A stretch of 64,000 nt of DNA. Origin: Pseudoalteromonas aurantia 208. Lineage in GTDB: Bacteria > Pseudomonadota > Gammaproteobacteria > Enterobacterales > Alteromonadaceae. The stretch spans positions 2,046,001-2,110,000 of the forward strand of contig NZ_AQGV01000012.1 in the NCBI RefSeq assembly GCF_014858725.1. The letters run 5' to 3'. Each line of letters opens with the position of its first letter. The first letter of the stretch is position 1. Below the pieces are notes generated by a model. It was not told the DNA's origin and did no database searches. It saw only the letters and a program-made list of their open reading frames with translations. The translations under genes and the position numbers were made by a program. Shown here piece after piece: positions 19,644-28,794 of the stretch.

Positions 19644-22600
19644 CTAGTGCTCAAGCTTACTTTGTAACGCTTGCGCTTCTCTTTGAACCGACTCAGGGCC
19701 ATTCTCTAAAACTTCTTGGATAACTCCCATAGCACCATCATAATCTTCAATTTCAATATAGGCACGAGCCAAGTCGAGTTTTGCGGAGAAACCATCTGCT
19801 TCTAAGTCAACATCGGTTGCATTATCCCCTGCTAGAAACTCATCAAAATCCCCTAACCCAACATCCATATCTGCTTCATTGTAAGGTTCATCTGAGGGTT
19901 CTAAATCATCACTTTGAGATAACAAATCATCGATATTGACAAATTGATCTTCCTCTTCAACTTCATGCTCTTCTGATACGCTAGCAGTATCCGTCTCGTT
20001 TAACTCGGTTTCTAGCTCGTCACTCAGTAATGATTCAAAATCAACTTCCACTTCATCCAAATCATCAATATTCACAGAGTCTGGTTCAGATAAATCATTA
20101 AGCAACGCATCAAAGTCTGTGTCCGATAAATTAGACATAAACTCACTTTCAATTGCCGCCTCATCGATTTCTAATTGCTCTGTATTTTCTTCCTCTGCTG
20201 ACAATGTATCTAAATTAGATAAAAACTCATCTGGAGATACCGTTTTTTCAACATCATCAGTGGAGCCTGAATCTTCCTCCTCAAATTCAAACTCAGGTGC
20301 ATCAGCTAAATTGGATGGCTGTATAGCTTCATTTTCAAGTGCTTGCGTTAAATCAGATTCAACAGACTCCGCAACGTCATTTACAGGCTCATCTGCCCTC
20401 TCTGCTTGTTCGTCGAATTCACCTAATGTGTCATCCAGTACTTCATGATGCGTCTCTGCGCTGGCATCATCACTGTTGTCACTACTCTCTGGCTCTAACG
20501 CTTGTGCTAGATCCGGTTCAGGCTTATCTGATTCCGCAACATCACTTGCAGGCTCATCAGCCATCGCAGCTTGTTCGTCAAATTCACCTAATGTGTCATC
20601 AAGTACTTCATGATGCGCCTCATCACTGGCATCATCACTCTCGGACTCTAACGCTTGCGCTAAGTCGGGCTCGGGCTTATCTGATTCCGCAACATCACTT
20701 GCAGGCTCATCAGCCATGGCAGCCATCGCAGCTTGTTCGTCAAATTCACCTAATGTGTCATCAAGTACTTCATGATGCGCCTCATCACTGGCATCATCAC
20801 TGACGTCATCACTCTCGGACTCTAACGCTTGCGCTAAGTCGGGCTCGGGCTTATCTGATTCCGCAACATCACTTGCAGGCTCATCGGCCATCGCAGCTTG
20901 TTCGTCGAATTCACCTAATGTGTCATCAAGTACTTCATGATGCGTCTCTTCGCTGGCATCATCACTGACGTCATCACTGGTGTCATCACTCTCGGACTCT
21001 AACGCTTGCGCTAAGTCGGGCTCGGGCTTATCTGATTCCGCAACATCACTTGCAGGCTCATCAGCCATGGCATCCATCGCAGCTTGTTCGTCGAATTCAC
21101 CTAACGTGTCATCAAGTACTTCATGATGCGCCTCATCACTGGCATCATCACTGACGTCATCACTGGTGTCATCACTCTCGGACTCTAACGCTTGCGCTAA
21201 CTCGGGCTCGGGCTCAACAGATCCCGCAACATCACTTGCAGGCTCATCGGCCATCGCATCCATCGCAGCTTGTTCGTCAAATTCACCTAATGTGTCATCA
21301 AGTACTTCATGATGCGTCTCTGCGCTGGCATCATCACTGACGTCATCACTGGTGTCATCACTCTCGGACTCTAACGCTTGCGCTAACTCGGGCTCGGGCT
21401 TATTTGATTCCGCAACATCACTTGCAGGCTCATCGGCCATGGCATCCATCGCAGCTTGTTCGTCGAATTCACCTAATGTGTCATCAAGTACTTCATGATG
21501 CGCCTCTGCGTTGGCATCATCACTGATATCATCACTCTCGGACTCCAACGCTTGCGCTAGATCAGGTTCGGGCTCAACAGTTCCCGCAACGTCACCTTCT
21601 AACTCATCAGCTATGGTAACTGGTTCCTCGTCATGCGCTTCATCAAGCAAAGCGTCAAACTCAGAAGAGCTCAATTCTTCCGGTTCATCATCCATTGATT
21701 CTAACGCATCTTTCTCGTTAAACTCAGGAAGCGTTTCTATATCTGATAAGGAGGTATTATCGCTATCATACGGTTCTTCTATAGTATCGTGTTCCTCATC
21801 AGCAAATGACAAATCATGCGTATCATCATGCTCATCATCCAAATCGCCATCTAAAGAACTTTCAACTAAGTCATTCCCTTGTAAAGCTTCCGAAAGTGCT
21901 TGTTCGGTTTCACTTGAAACCAATCGAGTTTCCGCTGGTTCTGTGTCCAATGCCAGTTCAGGGTAACTTTCCAACTCAATACTCGGTGTTACGGGGTCTG
22001 GCTCGAAAAACACTTCACTTTCTGATAAATCAACGTCTTCTAATAACGGATCATCCCCTAAATCAACTTCCGTTTCGTCGGCTAACTCATCATCCCAGTC
22101 ATTGCTTTCCTGATCATCAAGCTCATTTAACAACTCATCGACGCTTTGGAACTCTTTTGGCTCAGCATTGCCAAATGTAGTCGGAACCTCTTCCTCCTCA
22201 TTCAGCATCCCTTGTAAAAGATCTGCATGCTCAGCTGATTCTTGAAGCGAAGCAGTATCAGCTTCTTCCAAAGGTCCTAACTCATCAAGATCAAAATCAC
22301 TCTCTGATAGTTCACTCCTATTACTTTCTGTTACCGCTTCAGACTGTAGTTCAATATCTATTTCATCTAAGAGGTCATCAGCAATATGGTTATTTGCTAA
22401 ACTTGAACTTAATTCAGCATCTACATTGACATTAGATAACTCTTCTACACTTTGCGTATCAAGCTCGTCCTCAGCAACATCCAATAAACTATCTATATCT
22501 TCGATGTCCAACTCATCGTCAATAGCTTCATGGAAATCTTCACTACCTTCTTCTACCGATGCTAGATTTGATTCCAACTGCGTGGCAGATTCTGGCTCCA

Positions 22601-23837
22601 CTTCATCAACAAGCCCATCAATGTCATCTGCATCAAGCTCGTCATTTTCTTCTTCTAGCAACTGCGCGGCAGTTTCTTGCTCTGGCTCCACGTCATCAAT
22701 AAGCCCATCAACATCATCTGTATCAAGCTCGTCATTTTCTTCTTCTAGCAACTGCGCGGCAGTTTCTTGCTCTGGCTCCACGTCATCAACAAGCCCATCG
22801 ATATCATCTGTATCAAGCTCATCATTTTCTTCTTCTAGCAACTGCGTGGCAGGTTCTTGCTCTGGCTCCACGTCATCAACAAGCCCATCGATATCATCTG
22901 TATCAAGCTCGTCATTTTCTTCTTCTAGCAACTGCGTAGCAGGTTGTTGCTCTGGCTCCACGTCATCAACAAGCCCATCGATATCATCTGTATCAAGCTC
23001 ATCATTTTCTTCTTCTAGCAACTGCGTGGCAGGTTGTTGCTCTGGCTCCACGTCATCAACAAGCCCATCAACATCATCTGTATCAAGCTCGTCATTTTCT
23101 TCTTCTAGCAACTGCGTAGCAGGTTGTTGCTCTGGCTCCACGTCATCAACAAGCCCATCAACATCATCTGTATCAAGCTCGTCATTTTCTTCTTCTAGCA
23201 ACTGCGTGGCAGGTTGTTGCTCTGGCTCCACGTCATCAATAAGCCCATCGATATCATCTGTATCAAGCTCATCATTTTCTTCTTCTAGCAACTGCGTGGC
23301 AGGTTCTTGCTCTGGCTCGACTTCATCAATAAGCCCATCGATATCGTCTATATCAAACTCGTCGCTCGCTTCTTCTACCCGTTCAGGTTCCGAAACCGTC
23401 TCATCTAAGAGCCCATCAATGTCGTCTATATCAAACTCGTCGCTCGCTTCTTCTACCAGTTCAGGTTCCGAGGCCGTCTCATCTAACAACCCATCAATAT
23501 CGTCTATATCAAACTCGTCGCTCGCTTCTTCTACCCGTCCAGGTTCCGCAGCCGTCTCATCTAAGAGCCCATCAATATCGTCTATATCAAACTCGTCGCT
23601 CGCTTCTTCTACCAGTTCAGGTTCCGAGGCCGTCTCATCTAACAACCCATCAATATCGTCTATATCAAACCCGTCGCTCGCCTCTTCTGCCCGTTCAGGT
23701 TCCGAAGCCGTCTCATCTAAGAGCCCATCAATATCGTCTATATCAAACTCGTCGCTCGCTTCTTCTACCAGTTCAGGTTCCGAAGCAGCCTCGTCTAATA
23801 GACCATCGATATCATCTAGCCCTAAATCGTCCTCCAA
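19644..23837 (-). CDS. fimV: FimV/HubP polar organiser, 3' fragment after frameshift
   Basis: A 1397-residue open frame that is the downstream part of the gene starting at 25497. Its own apparent start is an in-frame TTG, without a credible ribosome site; the frame actually opens at about 23876, just past a stop at 23877-23879. It is almost entirely acidic: 26-residue repeats, then eight 30-residue repeats, then seven longer repeats of about 47-62 residues. It ends in the FimV C-terminal domain (LDLARAYIEIEDYDGAM, VIQEVLENG). That domain in Pseudomonas FimV and Vibrio HubP recruits polar partners. Without frame correction this part would lack its membrane anchor. Confidence 0.85.
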   Translation of the reverse strand: MEDDLGLDDIDGLLDEAASEPELVEEASDEFDIDDIDGLLDETASEPERAEEASDGFDIDDIDGLLDETASEPELVEEASDEFDIDDIDGLLDETAAEPGRVEEASDEFDIDDIDGLLDETASEPELVEEASDEFDIDDIDGLLDETVSEPERVEEASDEFDIDDIDGLIDEVEPEQEPATQLLEEENDELDTDDIDGLIDDVEPEQQPATQLLEEENDELDTDDVDGLVDDVEPEQQPATQLLEEENDELDTDDVDGLVDDVEPEQQPATQLLEEENDELDTDDIDGLVDDVEPEQQPATQLLEEENDELDTDDIDGLVDDVEPEQEPATQLLEEENDELDTDDIDGLVDDVEPEQETAAQLLEEENDELDTDDVDGLIDDVEPEQETAAQLLEEENDELDADDIDGLVDEVEPESATQLESNLASVEEGSEDFHEAIDDELDIEDIDSLLDVAEDELDTQSVEELSNVNVDAELSSSLANNHIADDLLDEIDIELQSEAVTESNRSELSESDFDLDELGPLEEADTASLQESAEHADLLQGMLNEEEEVPTTFGNAEPKEFQSVDELLNELDDQESNDWDDELADETEVDLGDDPLLEDVDLSESEVFFEPDPVTPSIELESYPELALDTEPAETRLVSSETEQALSEALQGNDLVESSLDGDLDDEHDDTHDLSFADEEHDTIEEPYDSDNTSLSDIETLPEFNEKDALESMDDEPEELSSSEFDALLDEAHDEEPVTIADELEGDVAGTVEPEPDLAQALESESDDISDDANAEAHHEVLDDTLGEFDEQAAMDAMADEPASDVAESNKPEPELAQALESESDDTSDDVSDDASAETHHEVLDDTLGEFDEQAAMDAMADEPASDVAGSVEPEPELAQALESESDDTSDDVSDDASDEAHHEVLDDTLGEFDEQAAMDAMADEPASDVAESDKPEPDLAQALESESDDTSDDVSDDASEETHHEVLDDTLGEFDEQAAMADEPASDVAESDKPEPDLAQALESESDDVSDDASDEAHHEVLDDTLGEFDEQAAMAAMADEPASDVAESDKPEPDLAQALESESDDASDEAHHEVLDDTLGEFDEQAAMADEPASDVAESDKPEPDLAQALEPESSDNSDDASAETHHEVLDDTLGEFDEQAERADEPVNDVAESVESDLTQALENEAIQPSNLADAPEFEFEEEDSGSTDDVEKTVSPDEFLSNLDTLSAEEENTEQLEIDEAAIESEFMSNLSDTDFDALLNDLSEPDSVNIDDLDEVEVDFESLLSDELETELNETDTASVSEEHEVEEEDQFVNIDDLLSQSDDLEPSDEPYNEADMDVGLGDFDEFLAGDNATDVDLEADGFSAKLDLARAYIEIEDYDGAMGVIQEVLENGPESVQREAQALQSKLEH
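20335..21560 (-). repeat. Seven long tandem repeats in fimV/hubP (C-type)
   Basis: Seven imperfect copies of a unit of roughly 47-62 codons containing HHEVLDDTLGEFDEQA, then ADEPASDVAES and LAQALESES. Copies differ by in-frame insertions and deletions of the SDDVSDDAS-type serine/aspartate stretch and of MDAMAD. Confidence 0.85.
22607..23326 (-). repeat. Eight 90-bp tandem repeats in fimV/hubP (B-type)
   Basis: Eight head-to-tail copies of a 30-codon unit containing VEPEQ, then QLLEEENDELDTDDIDGL. Nucleotide identity is very high. Differences cluster at the Q-P/E-P/E-T-A positions and at ATC/GTT for Ile/Val. Confidence 0.9.
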
Positions 23838-24016
23838 TTGACTATCTAAGGTAGTTGAGCTCGTCGCTCGCCTCTTCTACCAGTTCAGGTTCCGAAGCCG
23901 TCTCATCTAACAACCCATCAATGTCGTCTATATCAAACTCGTCGCTCGCTTCTTCTACCAGTTCAGGTTCCGAAGCAGCCTCGTCTAATAGACCATCGAT
24001 ATCATCTAGCCCTAAA
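23329..24016 (-). repeat. 78-bp tandem repeats in fimV/hubP (A-type)
   Basis: A run of 26-codon units of the form DEFDIDDIDGLLDETASEPE then LVEEAS, about nine copies in all, interrupted by the duplicated non-repeat segment that carries the frameshift at 23860/23861. Confidence 0.85.
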
Positions 24017-24050
24017 TCGTCCTCCAATTGACTATCTAAGGTAGTTGAGC
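23671..24050 (-). repeat. 190-bp imperfect direct duplication causing the fimV frameshift
   Basis: Bases 23861-24050 repeat 23671-23860. By eye there are 6 mismatches in the first 66 bp and none in the remaining 124 bp, which include the otherwise unique TTLDSQLEDD coding stretch. The length is 1 more than a multiple of 3. Removing one copy restores a single frame of 1887 codons from 25497 to 19644. Confidence 0.9.
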
Positions 24051-25497
24051 TCTCAAGTAATGAATCTATGTCATCATCACCAACATCTACATCATCAGTT
24101 GGTGACGCTTCGTCTAAAATAGAATCAATATCAACATCTTCTTGTTGATCGGTAGCTAGCTCCTCACTCAATGCGGCAAGCGCATCATCACTAATATCTA
24201 ATTCATCATCATTACTTTCATCTGCATTAGATACTTCATCAAATAAATCATCTATGTCGCCAGAACTTAATATATCGTCCTCAGATTGCTCAATATCTAA
24301 CGCGACTTCGTCTCCTAATGCATCTGGTTCATCAAAGTTTTGCTGTAAGAAATCATCTAAATCATCCCCACTATTTAATTCATCAGCTTCGTCATCAAAT
24401 ACAATATCATCGCTCAATAATCCGTCTAATTCATCAGCATCTAAGGTATCATTACTTTCTTCAAAGGAGTCGTCCTCTAAAGAATCAAACATAATGTCAT
24501 CATCTTCCGGCAGCATACCGTCGTCCAACTGAACACTTTCCTCTGGCGTTTCTGGTGCGACAACAGGTGGAATATCTAAGTCAAGTGGATCGTTTGACGT
24601 TTGAGGAAGAAATTCGTCCTCACTACTGTCATTAGAGGTAGGTGATTGGTTGCGCTTCTTCAGAAAAAATACGATTCCACCAATCGCCAACAACGCTGGT
24701 AATATTGACATTAGTAGCAACATGATGGGATTAGAGAGAATATCTTCCCCACTAAATCCCGTATTACTTTGTTTTTGTTCTGCTTGTTGAGCTAACAATT
24801 CATTCTGTAAATCAATGACTGATTTTAGCTGTTGCTGTATCTGGCTATCTTGTCCAAGTTGATCTCTAACTGTTTTTAACTCATCAGATATATCGCCAAG
24901 CTTCTTTTTTAGTTTGTTATTTTCTTCAAGAATGTCTTGGACACTGCTCACTGAGTTTTTAAATTGATTTTGCAATTCAAGTAACTTGGAGTCTTGCTCC
25001 ATTTGCAATGATTTAAGTCTATTTGTTAATTCTACTTTAGCTTTTTCAACATCAACCTGGCGAGCTTGAGTAACTTTTCTATTTGCCTCTTCAATAGAAG
25101 TATTATCAAGCATGCCATTTTTTTTCATTTCCCATAAGGCATCATCTTGATCCGATTTTTGTTTCGCAAACGTTGGGTTTTCTTTGCGCATTTCTCCCAA
25201 AGTTGGAATACGTAAATATGCACCATCACGCATATGGTTGAGGTTTTTATCTAAAAATGCGTCAGGGTTTTTTGTATAAAACGCACTCATTACTTGATAA
25301 ATAGTTACAGACTCGTCGGAGCGCACCTTTTTGGCAATTCGCCATAAAGTGTCTGAAGGTTTGATAGGCCCTATCGTTCTACCTTGCATGCCATAATCAG
25401 CGTCTTTGGGGCCCTTGATTTGAGCAACCTCTTGCGTAAAGACGGGCATGGTGATCAGTGCCAAGGCAAAGATACAAAAAAAGACGAAACCGCGCAT
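23842..25497 (-). CDS. fimV: FimV/HubP polar organiser, 5' part ending at a frameshift
   Basis: About 551 codons. ATG at 25497 is preceded by AAGGAT; an open frame runs 47 codons further upstream without a good ribosome site. There is a signal peptide (residues 1-21), a periplasmic LysM-like domain (about 40-100, IGPIKPSDTLWRIAKKV), a coiled coil (about 125-235) and one membrane helix (about 256-277, LLLMSILPALLAIGGIVFFL). An acidic Asp/Glu/Ser-rich cytoplasmic region follows. This layout matches Vibrio HubP and Pseudomonas FimV, which organise the cell pole for chromosome segregation, flagella and type IV pili. The frame ends in LNYLR at a 190-bp duplication instead of continuing into the downstream part. 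Gene position between asd and truA is the usual fimV locus. Confidence 0.88.
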   Translation of the reverse strand: MRGFVFFCIFALALITMPVFTQEVAQIKGPKDADYGMQGRTIGPIKPSDTLWRIAKKVRSDESVTIYQVMSAFYTKNPDAFLDKNLNHMRDGAYLRIPTLGEMRKENPTFAKQKSDQDDALWEMKKNGMLDNTSIEEANRKVTQARQVDVEKAKVELTNRLKSLQMEQDSKLLELQNQFKNSVSSVQDILEENNKLKKKLGDISDELKTVRDQLGQDSQIQQQLKSVIDLQNELLAQQAEQKQSNTGFSGEDILSNPIMLLLMSILPALLAIGGIVFFLKKRNQSPTSNDSSEDEFLPQTSNDPLDLDIPPVVAPETPEESVQLDDGMLPEDDDIMFDSLEDDSFEESNDTLDADELDGLLSDDIVFDDEADELNSGDDLDDFLQQNFDEPDALGDEVALDIEQSEDDILSSGDIDDLFDEVSNADESNDDELDISDDALAALSEELATDQQEDVDIDSILDEASPTDDVDVGDDDIDSLLESSTTLDSQLEDDLGLDDIDGLLDEAASEPELVEEASDEFDIDDIDGLLDETASEPELVEEASDELNYLR

Positions 25498-25764
25498 GTT
25501 GATCCTTTCTGTACAATGTTCAGCATCTCGCCAAACATTTAATAATGCTAACAGGTAGCTTTTGCAAGCTCTATTCCAATTGCAAACTATAAACCAGTTG
25601 TCTACGAATATCCATTGCAACGTATTGAAATTTAACATGCTTATAATAGTTTATGATGAGGAGTAAAACTTCTTAGTTTTCAGGGGGGCAATTCTTTGAC
25701 GTGATATTTAACAAAAGAGGTAAAGAGCTGCCTCTTAGCAGCCCTTTACAATCAACTGTTTGAA

Positions 25765-26781
25765 CTAAAGGTAGTTTTCAACCAGTTCTTCAGCAATTTG
25801 TACACTATTCGTTGCTGCACCTTTACGAGTATTATCGGATACCACCCACAAATTTAGGCCATGAGGGTGAGAAATATCTTGGCGTAAGCGGCCAACATAC
25901 ACGGTATCATTACCACTGGCGTCCCCAACTGGGGTAGGATAATCTTGCTCATCTTCAACAAACTCGACGCCTGGTGCATCATTCAGTAACTGTTTAATAT
26001 GTTCAATATCGTGAGGCATCCGTGTTTCTAAATGAATTGCTTCTGCATGACCAAAAAAAACTGGAACCCTAACTGCTGTTGGGTTTACTAGCACACTGCT
26101 ATCACCTAGTATTTTCTGCGTTTCCCAAACCATTTTCATTTCTTCTTTGGTGTAACCATTTTCTTGAAAACTATCAATTTGTGGAATAACGTTAAACGCA
26201 ATTTGTTTACTAAATACACTATTCTCTAGTGGCCGTGCATTCATTAAATTTGCTGTTTGTTTTGCTAATTCATCAACAGCTTCTTTTCCTGCACCTGACA
26301 CTGCTTGATATGTAGATACATTTATACGGTCTATGCCATAAGCATCATAGATTGGCTTTAGCGCAACCATCATTTGAATTGTTGAGCAATTTGGGTTTGC
26401 AATAATATTACGATTACGAAAATCAGCTAGGCTTTCCTTGTTAACTTCTGGCACCACAAGAGGCACATCAAAGTCATATCTAAAATGTGAAGTGTTATCA
26501 ATAACAACACAGCCTGCCTCAGCTGCAATAGGAGCATACTTTTCGGAAACACTTCCACCAGCTGAAAATAAGCCGATATGCGCGTCAGAAAAATCAAAGT
26601 TCTCGACATCTAACACTTCAATTTTCTCACCACGAAAGTCAATATCTTCCCCTGCACTGCGACTGCTCGCAAGTGCAAATAGCTGATCAACAGGGAACTT
26701 TCTATCTTGTAAAGTCTCAATAATTTGACGACCAACTAACCCAGTTGCGCCCAATACTGCCACGTTAAATTTTTGCGACAT
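25765..26781 (-). CDS. asd: Aspartate-semialdehyde dehydrogenase
   Basis: About 338 residues. It reduces aspartyl phosphate to aspartate semialdehyde for lysine, threonine, methionine and diaminopimelate synthesis. It has the N-terminal NADP motif AVLGATGLVG, the nucleophile Cys-132 in ANPNCSTIQ, and the substrate-binding QIDSF and HAEAIHLE segments. The ATG at 26781, one base after the pdxB stop and behind GAGGAA, is preferred over an ATG seven codons upstream inside pdxB. Translational coupling with pdxB is likely. Confidence 0.95.
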   Translation of the reverse strand: MSQKFNVAVLGATGLVGRQIIETLQDRKFPVDQLFALASSRSAGEDIDFRGEKIEVLDVENFDFSDAHIGLFSAGGSVSEKYAPIAAEAGCVVIDNTSHFRYDFDVPLVVPEVNKESLADFRNRNIIANPNCSTIQMMVALKPIYDAYGIDRINVSTYQAVSGAGKEAVDELAKQTANLMNARPLENSVFSKQIAFNVIPQIDSFQENGYTKEEMKMVWETQKILGDSSVLVNPTAVRVPVFFGHAEAIHLETRMPHDIEHIKQLLNDAPGVEFVEDEQDYPTPVGDASGNDTVYVGRLRQDISHPHGLNLWVVSDNTRKGAATNSVQIAEELVENYL

Positions 26782-26782
26782 G

Positions 26783-27916
26783 CTATTCCTCATTCTTTTC
26801 AATTACATTAAAACCTAGCTGCGCTAACATCGCACCATGTCCACTACGGTTTTCAATACTTAGTGTACTAAATTCTCTACGAGGCGGATAATTTTTACGT
26901 AAACTATCAAACCCTTGCGTTGTTAAATTACCTCTAAGTAATCCATCATCACGGCGAATATCATAAACTAAGTGAACAATACGACCTAAATCATGCTCAC
27001 TCAGCGTTTCTTCAATATGACACTTGGTAAGAGCCGGTATAGGTAAAAAGTCAGCTAGCTCCTTCGTTGCAGCGACATCAAGTAACTGACATACACCTTG
27101 ATAAAGCATTTGGGTTCCTCGTGCTTTCCCTTCTTGCGTGTGTCCCGCAATATGTACACTGGAAAACCGAACATATGGCAGGAGATCGGTCAGTATATTA
27201 GGCTCATTTTCCCATACATCTAACACCAGCTCTAACTGTTTACCTGAGCGCAACGCGACCAACAAAGCCTTATTGTCAATGACATCACCTCTGCTAGCAT
27301 TGATAATCAACATGCCCGCTTTTAATTTAGCTATGCGTTCTGCATTTAGTAAATGCTGTGTCTTATGTTTACCATCTTTGATTAATGGTACATGAAAAGT
27401 AACAAAATCCGCTTGCTCTAAGGCCGCGTCAAGTTCAATATGTTCATCTAAAGTGCCTTCAGCGTAACGTATGGGGTCGCACAGTAACAGTGTAACGCCC
27501 ATGCTGTGTAATTTGTCACGTAAACATTGACCAATATTACCTACACCTATTATCGCAAGGCTTTTTCCTGCCAAACCTGTATTTGTCTCTTGGCTATATG
27601 CATAAAGAGCACTAATAACATATTCTGCAACCGCTATCGCGTTACAACCTGGCGCACTGCTAAAAGCTATGTTTTTCTGCAATAGTAAAGCTGTATCAAT
27701 ATGGTCAATTCCGATTGTTGCTGTGCCAACAAATTTCAAATTGTCAGCTTTACTTAATAGCTGCGCATCAACCTGAGTAACAGATCGAGTAAGTAAAATA
27801 TCTATATCACTCAGCGCATCAGGCGATAAATTCCTACCATCAAAACGCTTAACATCGCCTAAATCAGAGAAGTATTCTTCGACTAACGGCATATTTTGAT
27901 CAGCTAAGATCTTCAT
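26783..27916 (-). CDS. pdxB: Erythronate-4-phosphate dehydrogenase
   Basis: A 377-residue D-2-hydroxyacid dehydrogenase that oxidises 4-phosphoerythronate in pyridoxal 5'-phosphate synthesis. It shows the N-terminus MKILADQNMPLVEEYF, the NAD fold motif IIGVGNIGQ, catalytic Arg in INASRGDVIDN, the VLDVWENEP region, catalytic His in HIAGHTQEGKARG, and the extra PdxB C-terminal dimerisation domain. Directly upstream of asd, as in Pseudomonas and Shewanella. Confidence 0.96.
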   Translation of the reverse strand: MKILADQNMPLVEEYFSDLGDVKRFDGRNLSPDALSDIDILLTRSVTQVDAQLLSKADNLKFVGTATIGIDHIDTALLLQKNIAFSSAPGCNAIAVAEYVISALYAYSQETNTGLAGKSLAIIGVGNIGQCLRDKLHSMGVTLLLCDPIRYAEGTLDEHIELDAALEQADFVTFHVPLIKDGKHKTQHLLNAERIAKLKAGMLIINASRGDVIDNKALLVALRSGKQLELVLDVWENEPNILTDLLPYVRFSSVHIAGHTQEGKARGTQMLYQGVCQLLDVAATKELADFLPIPALTKCHIEETLSEHDLGRIVHLVYDIRRDDGLLRGNLTTQGFDSLRKNYPPRREFSTLSIENRSGHGAMLAQLGFNVIEKNEE

Positions 27917-28002
27917 TTACTATTCCAACGTACACACATAGGCCGTATTGTATACCTAAGCCCTAAGTAAATGCGAGCTTCAAACGGGCCGCTTGTTATA
28001 AC

Positions 28003-28299
28003 TTACCGCCCTTTTAATTTATGTATACCAGCTCCAATTCCCGCAAACATGACAATGATAAGCATCAAAACCATAAGAGTTGCTTGCTTTTGTTCGGGTA
28101 ACAAAATCAGTGGGCTCATTAATATTGCCATCACACTACTGAAAGCAATAAAGAGTGCAGTATACAAACAACGGTGATAACCAAAGTAAGCACTTACAAG
28201 GCAAAAAAATAAGCTGATAAAAACTGCAGGAGTATAAATATTAAAAGACATCCATGTTGCCGTTAAAGATATAATTATAGAAATGGTCGAGCTCATCAT
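28003..28299 (-). CDS. Small hypothetical membrane protein, 98 residues
   Basis: Three predicted membrane helices (about residues 20-40, 46-67 and 73-93) and a short basic tail (GIHKLKGR). The start is supported by AAGGAA 7 nt upstream. Not recognised. It lies alone between pdxB and the fadE control region. Confidence 0.65.
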   Translation of the reverse strand: MMSSTISIIISLTATWMSFNIYTPAVFISLFFCLVSAYFGYHRCLYTALFIAFSSVMAILMSPLILLPEQKQATLMVLMLIIVMFAGIGAGIHKLKGR

Positions 28300-28762
28300 T
28301 TTAGGTTCCTTCCTGTTTTATGACTACATTAAACATAGATCGTCCACTTGCGAATGCAACTTTAAAATTACAAAAAAAACACTTTTTTGCTTAGGTTTCT
28401 TTGTACTATTTAACCTCAGCTCTGGATAAGCGACTTTGCCCAATAAAGCTATTTTTCCCACTCTCGGCGTTGCTTTCATTTGTAATAGCCCGCTATTACT
28501 GCATAAAAGCGCCTTGATATTGAAAAAAATATCATCATTGGGTTGTACGTAAGTTTGTTTACAAAATATTTCCTATTCCAAAACCCTTATCCAAACCTGA
28601 GGTTATTTAGCTAAAACAGTATGCATAGCAACTCGTATTTTTATTCGCTTATATATTGATAAGTATGCTTTCTTATCAATCATCCATACAATAAATTTAC
28701 ATATGTCAGAATTGGCGCTGTTTTTTCTCTTGAAAAGACCCCTTTTAAGCGCTAGTCTTACT
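28300..28762. other. Long AT-rich region upstream of fadE
   Basis: About 460 bp without a convincing gene. It holds a 9-bp inverted repeat (ATTGATAAG / CTTATCAAT, 28655-28680, 8-nt loop) and, at the far end, a possible fadE promoter with TTGAAA at 28730-28735 and TAGTCT at 28753-28758, 17 bp apart. A 51-codon minus-strand frame (28324-28479) has nothing to support it. Confidence 0.5.
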
Positions 28763-28779
28763 AGGTGGTCGGACCTCTA
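28763..28779 (+). promoter_or_regulatory. Candidate FadR operator upstream of fadE
   Basis: AGGTGGTCGGACCTCTA contains the TGGTCNGACC core of the FadR consensus. It lies 15 bp before the fadE ATG and would overlap the start point of a promoter at 28730-28758, so FadR binding should repress until acyl-CoA accumulates (inference from E. coli FadR). Confidence 0.75.
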
Positions 28780-28794
28780 ATAAGGAAGAACAAA

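Noticed and set aside
22426..23841. A 471-codon serine-rich plus-strand frame
   Set aside because: It is the complement of the acidic Asp/Glu repeats of fimV/hubP; Ser runs arise from reading GAT/GAA-rich codons on the opposite strand.
25498..25638. 47-codon upstream extension of fimV
   Set aside because: It would place charged and cysteine-rich residues before a good signal peptide; AAGGAT precedes the 25497 ATG.
28324..28479. A 51-codon minus-strand frame upstream of fadE
   Set aside because: No ribosome site, no recognisable motif and no neighbouring unit; frames of this length are expected by chance.
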